Positions 38,886 to 51,400 of a stretch of DNA of 64,000 bases are shown in pieces. Both the position numbers and the translations under genes were made by a program. Under the pieces are notes generated by a model. It did no database searches, had not been told where the DNA came from, and worked only from the letters and a program-made list of their open reading frames with translations. This stretch comes from Trochalopteron elliotii (lineage: Eukaryota > Chordata > Aves > Passeriformes > Leiothrichidae): contig JANPWX010019087.1 in assembly GCA_024734555.1 (NCBI GenBank), positions 341,320 to 405,319 of the forward strand. Reading direction: 5' to 3'. How positions within the stretch are numbered: the stretch's first letter is position 1; the number at the start of each line of letters is the position of its first letter.

Positions 38886-40670
38886 ATGAAGCCCGCCATA
38901 CCAGAGATGGCTCATACCGGACTCTTGGGAGGACTAATGTTAGTCCTACTCATGGATAACATCATAGAGGGAACAGGAAATGAATGCACGAAGTGCTATC
39001 ACCCTCTTTATGATGGGGAAGATCTCGGGTCTCTAATTAGAATCCATACAAACATAAAACCCACTTGTTTTGATCGTTCCCAATTAGACACCTGCCAAGA
39101 GGATGGGAAAACATATTGGATTACAAAAAATACAGCCTCGTTTAGGCAATGCCTGCTTGGAGAGTGCCCCGTAGGAGAAGAGTGGTTCTGTTTTGAGCAT
39201 GAGGGATTAAATGATATAGTAAAAGAAAAACCGTTAATAATGAAAAAAGGAAACCTAAATGAACCTCTAGGAAAGAATCTGTTCATAGACTTGATGGAAA
39301 GGATTAGTAAAGAACTAAACCTTACAAACTTCTGGGTTTGCAGGAACACTCAAATGTCAGAAATTTGGCTGTGGGAAGGAATCAGTTTGGGACCATCAGA
39401 AATTTTAAGATGGAAATTAATGGAACAAAATCCTCAGGTTATAGGGCATAGGAGGAGAGAACAGTGGAATTTGAAATCACAAGTGATCGGTGAAGAATGC
39501 ATCAAAAGAACAGGGAAGAAGTATACAACCCAAGTGAGAACAATGACTTGCAAAAGGTACCTAATAATAAATGATTCTGATAGTCATTGGGTTCCTCGAG
39601 AACCAAATCGGTATTGGTCCATCAGGAAAAAGGAAAGAGGGTGTATTTACCACGAAGGATATGGACTATACGAATGTGCTGGAAAAGGAATAAACCCTTT
39701 TTGGGGAGTGAGAGAAATATCTAAATATTGGGAATATCCTACAAAAGTACAAGACGATTTCTGGAAAGCCCCTGAATACCTATTTTGGATCTGTGGGAAT
39801 ACAGCATACACCTATCTCCCAGGGGACTGGGGAGGGAGTTGCACTGTAGGGATTATTAAATCCGCTTTCTTCCTCCTCCCAAAGGAGTCAGGATCAAATC
39901 TAGGAGTCCCTCTCTACGATGACGTAAGAAAAACCAACCGAAAGAAACGGCATATAATTAACATGGAAAGTACCCAAAATTGGAAAGAAAAAATCTGGAA
40001 CCCAGAAAAAATAGTTAAAACTTACGGGCCAGCCACCCGGGCCCAAGATGGATCTTGGGGATACCGTACCCCAGTTTACATGTTGAACAACATCCTTCGA
40101 CTCCAAGCAGTACTTGAGATTGTTTCCAACAAAACAGCCCTTGCTTTAGACCATATCAGCGATCAGTTAGCCCAGACTACAGCTGTAGTCTACCAAATCC
40201 GACTCGCAGTGGATTATTTACTAGCTAACGAAGGGGGAATCTGTAGTAAGTTCAATTCTTCAGAGTGCTGCTTGGAGATCGACAACAAGAGTGAAGTAAT
40301 CAAAAACATCTCTAAAGAAATGCGTAAAATTGCATACATGGGTACCCAAGATTGGACTCCCCTAGTAAATTCTGATTGGTGGAATGATTTTTGGTCATTT
40401 AAAGGAGAGTGGTGGAAAAAAGTGGTGTTTATCATAGCAAGTGCATTCATAAGTTTTTTGTTCCTGCCATGTCTGCTCCCATGCCTAATAGGAACAGTAA
40501 CATCCACAGTCCAAGCAAGTCTCCAAATCCCAAAAGTAACTGATCAAAAGCAAACCAAAATAATAACAGTAGAAACTCAAAATCGAGAACACAAAACTGC
40601 CCGAAAGGTATATGACCAATACCAAAAGTTGAAAAAATTATATTCCCAAGAGCCAGAAACTGCAAATTGA
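38886..40670 (+). CDS. env: Intact class I retroviral envelope, 594 aa
   Basis: I start at ATG 38886, whose context is GCCATGA, because the open frame further upstream has no ATG. A hydrophobic signal peptide lies near residues 11-24. The surface subunit includes an early CTKC, a WICG/GSCT block near its end, and a furin site RKKR at residues 352-355. The transmembrane subunit has a heptad-like region, an immunosuppressive-domain-like stretch, a C-X7-CC motif (Cys 453, 461, 462), a hydrophobic anchor at about 513-537 and a tail of about 57 residues. Several N-X-S/T sites are present. Length and layout match a complete class I (gamma-type) envelope, a membrane-fusion glycoprotein. No stop or frameshift occurs, although gag and pol around it are wrecked. 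Transcription would need another promoter or spliced read-through, since the 5' LTR is mostly gone. Confidence 0.92.
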   Translation: MKPAIPEMAHTGLLGGLMLVLLMDNIIEGTGNECTKCYHPLYDGEDLGSLIRIHTNIKPTCFDRSQLDTCQEDGKTYWITKNTASFRQCLLGECPVGEEWFCFEHEGLNDIVKEKPLIMKKGNLNEPLGKNLFIDLMERISKELNLTNFWVCRNTQMSEIWLWEGISLGPSEILRWKLMEQNPQVIGHRRREQWNLKSQVIGEECIKRTGKKYTTQVRTMTCKRYLIINDSDSHWVPREPNRYWSIRKKERGCIYHEGYGLYECAGKGINPFWGVREISKYWEYPTKVQDDFWKAPEYLFWICGNTAYTYLPGDWGGSCTVGIIKSAFFLLPKESGSNLGVPLYDDVRKTNRKKRHIINMESTQNWKEKIWNPEKIVKTYGPATRAQDGSWGYRTPVYMLNNILRLQAVLEIVSNKTALALDHISDQLAQTTAVVYQIRLAVDYLLANEGGICSKFNSSECCLEIDNKSEVIKNISKEMRKIAYMGTQDWTPLVNSDWWNDFWSFKGEWWKKVVFIIASAFISFLFLPCLLPCLIGTVTSTVQASLQIPKVTDQKQTKIITVETQNREHKTARKVYDQYQKLKKLYSQEPETAN

Positions 40671-40697
40671 TGCTGGCCAAAAGGCCCGATCAAAAAG

Positions 40698-40710
40698 ATA
40701 GAGGGGGGAT
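40698..40710 (+). promoter_or_regulatory. Polypurine tract of the class I provirus
   Basis: ATAGAGGGGGGAT directly precedes the 3' LTR, the usual position and composition of a gammaretroviral PPT. Confidence 0.85.
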
Positions 40711-41393
40711 TGTGAGAAATAAAATACAAGCTTCTAAATTCAGTTAAAGTGCCTTCTCAGATACTGTACACCTTGTCTGTAGTAAGGCTTTTCTCTGTTA
40801 AGTACCATTTAGCTCAGACCTGTTGTTATTGTAATTGGAAATACCTTTCCTAAATGTTTTCTCTGTTAAATGTTAATTACCTGAGACCCCTTTCTTTGTA
40901 ACTGTATCCTTTCCTTGCCCCTGCCACTCGCTGCCTCTCCCTGCCGCTTCCCGCATGGCAACAGATGGCAACCACCCGACATGCAAACGAAAAAGCCTCA
41001 AGTGCTCATGGGACACGATTCGGACATAAACCCCCTAAGAACAACGAGCCAACACCAAACCAAGAACTAAAAATACCCACTCTAGGTTGGCAGAACCATA
41101 GGGAACCTCACACCAATCAGAGCTGGGTTCCATCTTGTCACCATAACTTAAAAAGTGCTTTCTACACAGGACCTCCCTAGACTTTCCAACAAGCCATCGT
41201 CTTCCTAGGGTTCTCCCAAGGACTCTTGTGAGGAAGGAGCCCCAGCCTTACCTGTGCGGCAAAGCTGATCACCTCCTTCTCTGTGTCGTCCGTCGGGAGC
41301 AGCAGCGGTGTGCGCAACCCCTCGAGCCCCCACCTAGAGCTGATCTTAATAAAAGCATTAAAAGGAGCGAGTCTCCTTGCCCAATTCTTTTCA
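40711..41393 (+). repeat. 3' LTR of the class I provirus
   Basis: This 683-bp LTR runs from TGTGAGAAATAAA to TTCTTTTCA. An AATAAA signal lies near 41348, with U5 after it. It is the reference copy for the solo LTR at 4284-4949 and the fragment at 20-76. Confidence 0.9.
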
Positions 41394-41397
41394 GTGG

Positions 41398-44300
41398 GAG
41401 AACTGCAGCAGGTGCTAGGAAAGGTAAAAGAAATCATGCTTCCCCAAAAAAAGATCCTTTTTTCCTTTAAGTAAACAGGGAGATTAAACAGTGCAGGAGG
41501 TACCACAACAAAGGGGAACTTCTGAGGGAACAGTCTGCTGCTGCTGTGAACCTGGGATAAGCCTTAAAATGTTGGTTTAAAAAGAAAATGCTTTTCTAAA
41601 AGGGAGAAAGCACCTCTTGCTTCTTGCCTGGTGCTAAAATGAGCCACAGCACTCTGAAGAAAATGTGGATTTGTCCGTTCTAGTCATCACTTTCCTGCTA
41701 CATTGTGATGACTTTAAATGGCTCACCTGAAATATCAGTCTTTCTGTAATTCCCAGCCTTTAAACTGGAGCTGCAGGAATGCTACAGCACCACAGCTTCT
41801 TCCTGACTCCGACCTGAACTTCACTGAAACCTTTCCTTTTCCTGGCAAAATCAAATAAAGAAAGTGCAAATTCATGCTGCCTTCTTTGAAAATAAATATA
41901 TATATATACAAAAAGAATTTACGATAACATACCATAACATAGTTACAACATAACTAATAAATATCACTTTGTTGAACCACAGCTGATCTATAAAAGGAAT
42001 TTACTGAAAAAATTGAAAGGTAATCACCACACAGTGAAAAGCAAAATATACAGGCACCAGTGGGATAATATATCCTCTGATAGCATCTGGGAAATCCCTA
42101 TAGCCATCACACCATTATTCAAAGTATTATTAATGTGAGTGAAATTTTCATAGGAAGATTATCCTTATCTGCCTGTAAAATCCATGGCATTCTGTGAGAA
42201 AAGCACCAAAGTCTCCCATGCTCAGCTTTCCATCACAATCTCCTATTGAGAACTCCTGCAAGTCAGCCATCCAGGAGTCTGAAAAGGCTTTGCTTGGGCT
42301 TTCTCAGATGGAAAGAAAGGGAATAGCCCAAAAAAAAAAAATCTGTTTTTTCATGCCTCGTTCACTTCAACCCCAAATTTGCTCATATTCATGAAAGGCA
42401 AAATACATGAGTCAAAAGGCAGTGCTTGGCTCAGTAGGAGAGGGAATGAACACCTTCATGTTCAGATCTTTAAAAGGCATGTCCTTCACTTTTACAAATA
42501 TTTCAAACCAATTTCTGCCATCTGTAATATTATAAAGCGTTTATAGCTCTACAGTGTTTTCAATTCAGTGAATTTATTTTCATATTTTCCCAAAAAGTCT
42601 CTCCCAAATACAGGTCCTGAATCACTGTCTCCAAAAAAACCCACTCAGCTAAAAACACGGCAGTGTGAAGGCCACCACTTCTTTGTGTATATTATCTTCA
42701 TAATGTTATTTTAAGCAAAGTATTTCTTAAAATTACATTACACAGCTTAAAAATTTACCAGCCAGTAATTGCTTTTAGCAACAGACAGAGAAGCCATTAG
42801 GATGATTTCAGTTCTGTAATCAACACACACTCTCAGCCACACAATTTTGCCTGACTCATTCCCTGCACAGACTCTAATTAACTTCCAAAGGAAAGTCAGG
42901 GGATTCCTGGTGGACTAAAAATGCTGTGGAGACATTATGCAAAACTTCACCTCTAGGAATCGATCTGGCCTCGCCTTGATTGCATCCCAAAAACCTCACA
43001 GAAAGCTCTGATTGCATTCCCTTCCCCACCAAATTCATTTATTAACTAGAGCGAGGGGAGGATTTGTGGGGATTTTGCTTTTAACATGAAAGCATGTCTG
43101 AAAAAAAATCACTGCTGAGGAAAAACCATAGATAAAGCTGGATCCTATAAGTTTGGAATCCATAAAATATTTTATATGGGATTCAGTTGTCAAAATAGGA
43201 GCTCAGTGACTTCACACTGAGGTTCTGAGACTCAGCACTGCCCTGGCCAACAGATCCCCCCATGGACAGAGGGGAAAAGAGCCAGGAAATCTTACATAAC
43301 TCACACCACATCATGGAAACAGCAGGGCTGAAAAACACAGCTGAAAAATCCCCCCAACTTTGATCCCTGGAGAAGTTTTGGGGTTTTTCTCAGTGTATTT
43401 TAAATTTATAAAGAAAAATATACTGACCGGGCACTGAAATTGATCTTTAAAAGAGAGAAGCAGGCCAAAGAGGGCCTAATTTCAGATATTTATCCTATTT
43501 TTTTTCTCTCTTAACCACATAAGAGACCCTGTAGTCTCTTCTCTTTTTCCTGTCAGAACTGGGTAGGAAATTTTCAGTATTTACACCTTGTCTTCTTCTG
43601 CAACTGAGTAAAAATCCTCATTTTCACCTTGCAAGCATCTTTCACACCATTTAATTATTTTCATGCATTATTATAATTTTATCAATTTTTTTCCCATTAC
43701 TTCCTTTGAACCAAGTTTTTCTGTCTTTTCATTATCCCCATCCATTGGCAGGTGATTAATTTTTGACATGCAATTGTCACAATTTCTTTCTGCCCCTCAT
43801 TAAAAGTTTCTGCTGGTATTAAACGTCAGACCACTGCAAATAAAATGGACAGATTCCAGCAAGAAAGATGAAAATGTAAATAATGATGGCATTAGAGCAA
43901 TTATGCAGAACAATCTGAATCGTTTGGTGGGTTTGAACTTCTCAAAGAAGTCAGTTTTTAAGTGGCCAAACCCATTTTGTACATTGAGGACTGTAGGGCA
44001 CACTTGGAGAATGGGGGAAATAAAATACTCTGGGAAAGACTTGAGATGGTCCAATAAGTTAATCTGAGCCTCAGAATAAAATGCCATGGAGAAAAACTCA
44101 ATTTGAGCTTAGGTAAATACGTAAAAATGATCTGACTGAAACAGGGAGGGGATTTTGCCCCTGGATGCATCATGGGTGAAGTTGTGCTTAAATACTGCAC
44201 CCAGTTTAGACTCCTACAGTTTTAGGATGTTAAAAAAAAATCAGAAAAAATGAATAAAAGTGGTGCAGGATTTAGAGGAACATCATTAGTCCATCTCCTC

Positions 44301-47300
44301 ACTTCATTCAGCTTATAAAAAATAAGACTTGAGTGATCCAGCTCCAATTTATTTGTACCTATCCAAAGAAAGAAAATACCAGGAACTGAAGCACTTTCAT
44401 TTCATCAGTGAAGGACTGGCTGAAGATAAAAGCCAGACAAAAAGATGGAAATGAGCTGCTTCAGAAAACAAACAAACAGAACACTGGAAACCAGTCAGCA
44501 AATGCTCTTAAACAGAAGTAGCACCCCAGAGAAGGGATGGAAATTCTGGTTCTCAATATTTTCAAATGTACCTTTGGAAAATTCTGCTTTAGTGAAAGAC
44601 TTTTTAGGTCCAGTGCTCTGTAAATGGTAGCACAAAAACCTGATCTTCTGGGAATACCCTTACTGGAGTTGTGGTTCCATCAGCTCTACAGTTCATAATG
44701 CATTGATCGCATAATTTATTACCAACATTTAATATATATAAATATATATTTAAATACTATGTGTAGTTGCCAGTTTTAAGTTCTCCTCACTGCAGACCTG
44801 CAAGAAGATCAAGTCAACTGCTGCAAGCCTTAGGAAAAAACTTTAGAAAACCAAAAGTGGGAAAAACTAAAGGAATATGGAGAATACATCAGGCATATAA
44901 GAAAAGAGCCAAACAACTGCTGTGCTCTCACCAGTGCTCTACAGGTTCTGATTTTATTTTTATGAACATCACCTTGCTCAGTCAGGAATCCTTTTTTTCT
45001 TCCCTGACTGAGATTACTTTTGGTTGATCCTAATCACTTCCAGGAATGCTGCTCCATGTAAATAAAATCTTGCCTCGGGCTGCAAAGCTCTGAACTGTGC
45101 AGAACACAGATCTGAGGTACTTGGGGGTGAACCCTGCAGGAGCCTTAAATGTGAAAAAGCAGCTTTCTGGCCAGGAAAGGGGAACATAAAAGGGGCCGTG
45201 TTAGTGAACTGTATTGATCACTATCCATTCAGACAATTTCCAAATGCCAGAATAAGTATCTGGGGTCTCAGCAATGTTTCCATATAGGCTCTGGGATTTT
45301 GGTGTTCGTGTGCTCCCATTTAGCCTCTTTTATAATTATATGGATAAAGAAGCTGAACAATCTGGCTGCTCTTCAATATCTCTGTGACTTCTTTTTGAAG
45401 AAACGAATGGAGGAGGAAGGGAATGGAAAAATAATAACAGAACAAGATTTTAGAAATTCTTGTAGTGCTGAAGTGTGTGTGTGTGGAGTTCAGATTCTCT
45501 TGGAATTACAATAATAATGCTCTCTGCATTGCTTTCCAGTATAGTCTAGATTTGTTCTAAGTTCCTTGGAACATTTTTATTCTCCCAGTTTTAAACAAGA
45601 GCAAAATGATGAACATCAGTTTCAAGAATCCAGAACAGCAAAACAGAGTATTTTGGGGTGAAGGAGTTGGCTTTGGGGTTTGTTTACTTTTTTGTTTCTG
45701 GGGTTTTTTGGAGTTTTTTTTGAATGGAGATCACAATAAATCCAATATTTGCTTACAGTAATGCAGTTTTGGAGCCCTGTTCCTATCACATTAGGACTGG
45801 AGCTCGATTTTTAAAGACAGACCAACTTGAATTTTCATTTGCTGGCGCAGTAGAAAATTTTACAGAATTCAGAGTTCTTAAGACCATGTTGGCTTTGCTG
45901 TTATTAGGGCTGCAGGAATCCTGCAGAAATCAGGCTGACAAGCAGAACTAGGCAAGGCAAGTCACATCTCTGGCAAAAGAGATCCAGTGCAACTTTTTCA
46001 CCTTCATCAGCAAAACCACTCAAAGAGGTCTCTGCCCTCCTTGCAGGATTCCTGACCCATCTGAGCATGCCTGGAATCGTGTTATAAACAGGATTAATGA
46101 CATGATCCTGCTTAAAATTGACCCTGCAGAAAGAAAAGGAGGGGAAAGTGGCATTTTCAGCAGTGATTCTTTTCACAGCCAACCCTGCATATGGTTGTTA
46201 CCACCACAGTCAGGGAGATGGGGACCTATTGAATTGGATTAAGATGAATTTAATTAATCTCGCTTCCATTAGATTTATCTAAGTGTATATTAAACTGTGT
46301 GTGTTCACTGAGTGAGAAAATGATAATCTTTGCTCTTCAGCAGAGATTTTCATGTGTATGCTGAAAATCTCTGTATTACAGTAAGTTCTAAATATGACAA
46401 GAATGGAATATTGCTGCACTCTGGTCCAATGGCTGAACTTTAAGTTTGAATTATGGAACAAATTATTCAATTGAATTAAATAATACCTATTAAGTTTACT
46501 ACCATGTAAAAGCAACTAACTCCTTTATGTGAGAAAGCCTTTACTACCCAAGCTCCTTAATTAAAGCATCAATAACTGTAATGTCCACCTGAAATCTCCT
46601 CATCTGTAGAAGTCACCCCTATTTCATAACCAAGATGCAGAAAAGCATGTAAAACCAAGCAATGCTGGCTTTATTCAGGCTGTAATAAAATTAAAACCAA
46701 CCCAAATCCAAACTTCATAGGCAGAGATTACTTGGAATAAATACATATTGTCAAAAAAAAGATAAAAAGCTGGAGAGGGTGCTCATTTATTACCTTTTAA
46801 TGAATCCTTTGACCACTCCCAGTTAAAATTTCAATCTCAAAGTCTCATTGCTGCAGCTTCTTTGTACTCTAATTTCAAATGCATAGACTTGGTGCTAAAG
46901 GCATCAATTTTTCACATTTGCCAAGAAGATAAAAATGAAACAATGAATAGGAAACTCCCCAAAACCCAAAGTACACATCTGCAGGCAGTTTTGTTTGGGA
47001 TTGAATAGAGTCTAACATCTTTATTTGCTGTATTTGGCCCCACTGAGTATAGAAGGTGAATTTCCCAACTAAAACAAGCTTGGAAGTAGGTGAGACTTTC
47101 ACAGTTTTCTTAGGATAATCATAGATAAAGGCTTAGGTTTGATGAATTAACAGCAGAACCAGTAAGCCCAGTTGCAGTGACAGATGCCTCAGGACTCAGC
47201 AAAAGGTGATTTTGGCCAATGATGTTCAGCACAGCCTGTGGTGATGTTGGGATTGGGATCCAGACCTTCCAAAGGGGTTTTCCCAAATAATGAAGTGAGG

Positions 47301-48089
47301 AAGGAGCTGTGGTGTCCCAGAGAGGCCCCACCCCAGCCAGGAGACTACAGGAGAATATGGAGATGTTTACAGCTGACCTTTCATAAGCACAGCAACAAAT
47401 CAGAGCTTTAATCCCCTTCCCTCCATGCACACAAACCCCAAGATTCACCCAAAATATTAAAGCAAAGTTTTACAATAAAACTTCTGCCATGGAATGTAAA
47501 ATAACAGTGGCAAATACCTGAGAAGGGGAGTAGCCAAGTATTTCACATATCAACCAAAATTTACTAAGCACTTTCTTACTACTGACTCTGATATGAACCA
47601 AAAAACTTGCACAGTGAGTGCCTTAAAGGAAAACAACCCAAACCAAACACACGCCCCAACACAGAACTGGAGGTGAAAGGGAGTTCTGGGACAGGGATAG
47701 AGAGCCCTGGGTAAAATGAAATCTCTATTTTTCATTAAGGCAACAGTCAGTCTGGTTGGAAACCTGGCATTTTCAACAAAATTTACATTTCTAGAGCTGT
47801 TATTTAAAATATCTTCTCTGAAACCACTGGGTTTCAGTAGCATCATAGTTTTCATGTATGATCAGAAGGGACCTCACAGATCCATGCTCAGCAGTGATGA
47901 GTGACAGCTCATTAATTAATGTCACACTGGCACTGAAACACAAACCAGCAGAGAACTTTCTTTGGACAGAGAACAAAGTTTAAGTGTTTTTAGAATTGCG
48001 ATACTAAATTATTTTCTGTATTGTTAAGGCTTGTTTCTTCCTTGAGGATAACACATAAACAATTAACATACAGCTGCCTAAACCACAGT
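41398..48089. other. No gene; probable CNK intron 1
   Basis: AT-rich sequence with small simple repeats only: TA runs near 41898-41910 and 44730-44750, a GT run near 45474-45484. No exon, LTR or RNA gene is recognised on either strand. Confidence 0.5.
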
Positions 48090-48480
48090 TATTACCAGGG
48101 TTGGCCTGAGATAAAAAGGAAGTCGGAGTATAGAGAGAACGCAGATCAAGCCAATATGGTTAACAGCTACATTCTGCTTTATTTCAGCTAAGATGGCTAC
48201 TTTTATACATTTCCATATAGTTTATATCCACAGCAGCTCTTCATTGGCACACAGCAGAGAAAAGAATGCAAACACTCATTGTTGACCAAACTCTTAAGGC
48301 AGCTACTGGTGTTCAGACTACTTACTATACATGTTATCTATTAGAAACCTCTCTGTGCCTTGTTAACACCTTAAGGGGCAATTCTCACTGCGCCAGAGAC
48401 TTGGCAGCTGAATTTCCACCTGCGCCACTGAGGCCTTACAGGCCTTCATCTGAGGCCCAGGCTAGGTGATTCACTCACAG
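48090..48480 (-). mobile_element. Diverged LTR, inverted copy of the 21304 family
   Basis: Read on the minus strand, this segment matches 21304-21738: GCGTTCTCTCTATACTCC, CCATCTTAGC followed by AAATAAAGCAGAA, and the AGGCCT-rich U3 start. In plus orientation it begins CCAGGGTTGGCCTGAGATAAA. The outer ends are eroded and no target-site duplication is visible. It is clearly older than the plus-strand copy. It is the only clear LTR here oriented like the presumed host gene. Confidence 0.82.
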
Positions 48481-51400
48481 TCCAAATATTCACTATCTTC
48501 AAAAACTCTGCTACACACAGTGACCAGGAGCTTTTACTCATTTCACACCTCAGAAATTAAGGAAGACTCTTCTGCAGTGGCTTATGCTATGGCAGAAATA
48601 TGTAAAATTACAGACATTGAAAATACTTTTATAACTGAAGGGTTACAAAATAATTGTAAAGAAGAATAAATTATGTGCTGTTTGTATGCATTAAAATGAC
48701 TCATCTCCATCCAGACTCTATAGAAGAACACAGCTCTGATGTTGTAGGCAAAAATAATCTGACATTTTCATAGTTTATCCAAAATATTCCTGAGTTACTT
48801 CACCCCATACTTGGTTTGATAGCTGGGAGTATCAAACATACCTGAAAGCAAATGAAATAGAAAAATCCAGTGAATATTGCATGTAACACCTGACATAACA
48901 TACCTGTTTTCTTCTGTAAACATCCAAAGAACCAAACTCCTGTTTTTGAGCCCAGCTGAGCATCCACAGGAAACAAAATACATTCCCCAGTGGCCCCAAA
49001 CTCACTGACACAGGTTTTATGATCATGCACATGCTGTGCTCTACAGGAATGAAACAGGGCTTTTTAAAAAGTATTAAAAAAATATTCTGGAACTGCTTTA
49101 CAAATAACCTCATCAGTACCAGAAGTAGCTTTGTGCTTCAAAATTAAAATTTCTACAATATAAATGTTTAGGGGATGGCATTCCAAGCTCATACAAACTC
49201 TGGTATAGGTGAGCAGCTCCAGCAACTACCAAAACAAAATCACATTTCACCCTCCCCCAAAGAAGGGGTTGCCTGAATTTATAACCTCTCAAAAAAGGAT
49301 ATGAAGTGGAGCCACATAATGGAGACAAAAGTCTGCACCAGAGAAAGGCCAAGCCTTCATTTCTCTTCCAGCTGAGGTTCATCCAGCTGATCTGACAGGA
49401 AGGTTTCATCACTAGCACATCATCTTTCATAATTAAACAGGAATTCAGAAATTATAGTCAAACTTTGGATAGAAGTGGGTTCATCAACCTGAGAATCAGC
49501 TTCCTGTTCTGGCATTAGCAAGCTCATTATTGACACTTCCTGAATACATTTCCCTGTTAACAGGGATCTAAAACTGTCTCGTGTCATCAGCTGAAATCCT
49601 TGTAGCCACTTCCCTGAAGCTGACTTCAAACCAGCTTTGTAAAACACACACAAAACCTCCTGAAGCCCCAAAAATAACAGTCAATAACTCAGCAGGAAGA
49701 GGGAAGAATTTCCTGTATTAAAACCCATCAAGGCTCAGCTCCATGTCTGTGCAAGCACAGAAAAGAGCAATACAACATCTAATGAGGCACTTGCTCAATT
49801 ACACATCCTGCTCCTTATTTTGGAGGCAAATGTGGCATAAACATAAACATGGAATTCTCCAAAGTATAATTTTTTTACAGCTTGTGCATTAAAAATAACA
49901 TCCAGCAGAATTCTTCATATCTGGAACCAAATGCCAGCAGAATTTGCCAAAACTGCCTGCAGATGCCTGCTAGCCAGGCAGCCCCAAAATGGTGTTGAAT
50001 GCAGCCCTGAAAGATCTGGCTTTGAGGAGATGGCAAAGCTCCCTGCGCTGTTGCTATTTTCATTTCTTAATCCCTATTTGCCTTGCAAAAAGCTGTTTCT
50101 TCCTCAATTTTTTTCATTATATCTGATTCCAGTTCCCCATGTCTACCTTCATCTATGTGGATTCCCCAAAACCTCTGAAATAATCAGAATCTTCTGGTTT
50201 TTGCATTCTAACAAATTTTCCAAGCCCAGAAATTTAAGCATATTGACAACAGGATTTTCTCCCTTTCAAAAGGAGAACCTGGAATCAACCTCAGGGGCTT
50301 CCTATCCACAAACCCCTTCCAAAGGGGCCCAATAAATTGGCAATTATTCTATCGGTGACTACAAGTTGCTGTGTTTATGTAGAAGTAAATATAAATGCAT
50401 CCATCATCTTAGGAATGATATTTTTAAGAGTATTCCCCTTTGCAGTTCTCATACTTTGAAACCAAAGGAATGTATGGACTGTGAATGTCCTGCACTGCTC
50501 TGTATTAATTCAAAATTAAATAATTGAAGTATTTTGTTGTGTGAAAACACAGCATTGTGTCACTTACACACTCCCAAAAGACGAAAGAAATTTTCCTTAA
50601 ATTAATCCATTTTCACAACCATTTTATTCTTCTTTTAGGTCAAAGTAATTCACACAAAAAATGTAAATATTTAATGTTTCTATTTTCACAGGGTACTCAA
50701 TAATTTCCATTAATGTGGCCAATCATAAAAATGTGCATAGATAAACTTTGCATCCTATGATTTTTATTCTAAAATGAAGAGGTATAGTAAATAAATATAC
50801 ATGTACCTCAAAAACTGTTATTTTTACAGACTAAGAAGGTTTCTATCCGAACTTCTATAAAACTTGTAATGGTTTCTTTTCCTTTATTCTGAATCCACAG
50901 ACTATTCAAGAACTCTGATAATAATGAAAATATATGAATCTCTCTTAACTAATAAAATCAGAAAATCTTACTCAGCCAACATTATTTTCAGCAAGACTGA
51001 TTTCTGAATTTTAACACCATAAAAACTGCTTATAAACAGTATTAATTACTATTTGTTTTCCCTTCAATAACTGGCCAAGTAATTTGCTTTCCTTAATAAA
51101 ACAGCAGCTTTCCACAGCTTTCCACAGCTTTGCCAAAAATGGCTGGAATTAAAAAACTATGGAGGAATGGAACTATTCTGTTTGATATTTTGCATATCTT
51201 AGCAAAAATTTTAATTCATATTTTATGTTCTGGATAAATCTGCCCTCAGAAAATGCATTGAAATGAGCAAATATCTGCTCATTCCCCTTTGTAGCCTTTC
51301 AGATTGGAGCCAATCTGCAATCATTGGAAATGTGCTTTAAATTTTGCATTTTTTGGTTTGGTTTCAAGCTACTCTAAAGGTAAACTGAAAATTTAGTCAA

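Larger units (their letters stand above)
37753..41393 (+). mobile_element. Internally deleted class I provirus with intact env
   Basis: The element begins with the first 70 bases of its LTR and ends with a complete 683-bp LTR. A 4-bp duplication GTGG (37749-37752 and 41394-41397) flanks it, as expected for gammaretrovirus-like integration. The deletions removed most of the 5' LTR, the primer site and matrix, and then everything from mid-capsid to the end of integrase. What remains is a capsid fragment, the integrase C-terminus, a full env and the 3' LTR. The 70 shared LTR bases differ at four positions, so the copy appears much older than the provirus at 30330. Confidence 0.88.

Noticed and set aside
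47830..47910. Possible CR1 remnant (AGAAGGGACCTCACAGATCC)
   Set aside because: Only about 20 bases resemble CR1, too little to separate from chance.
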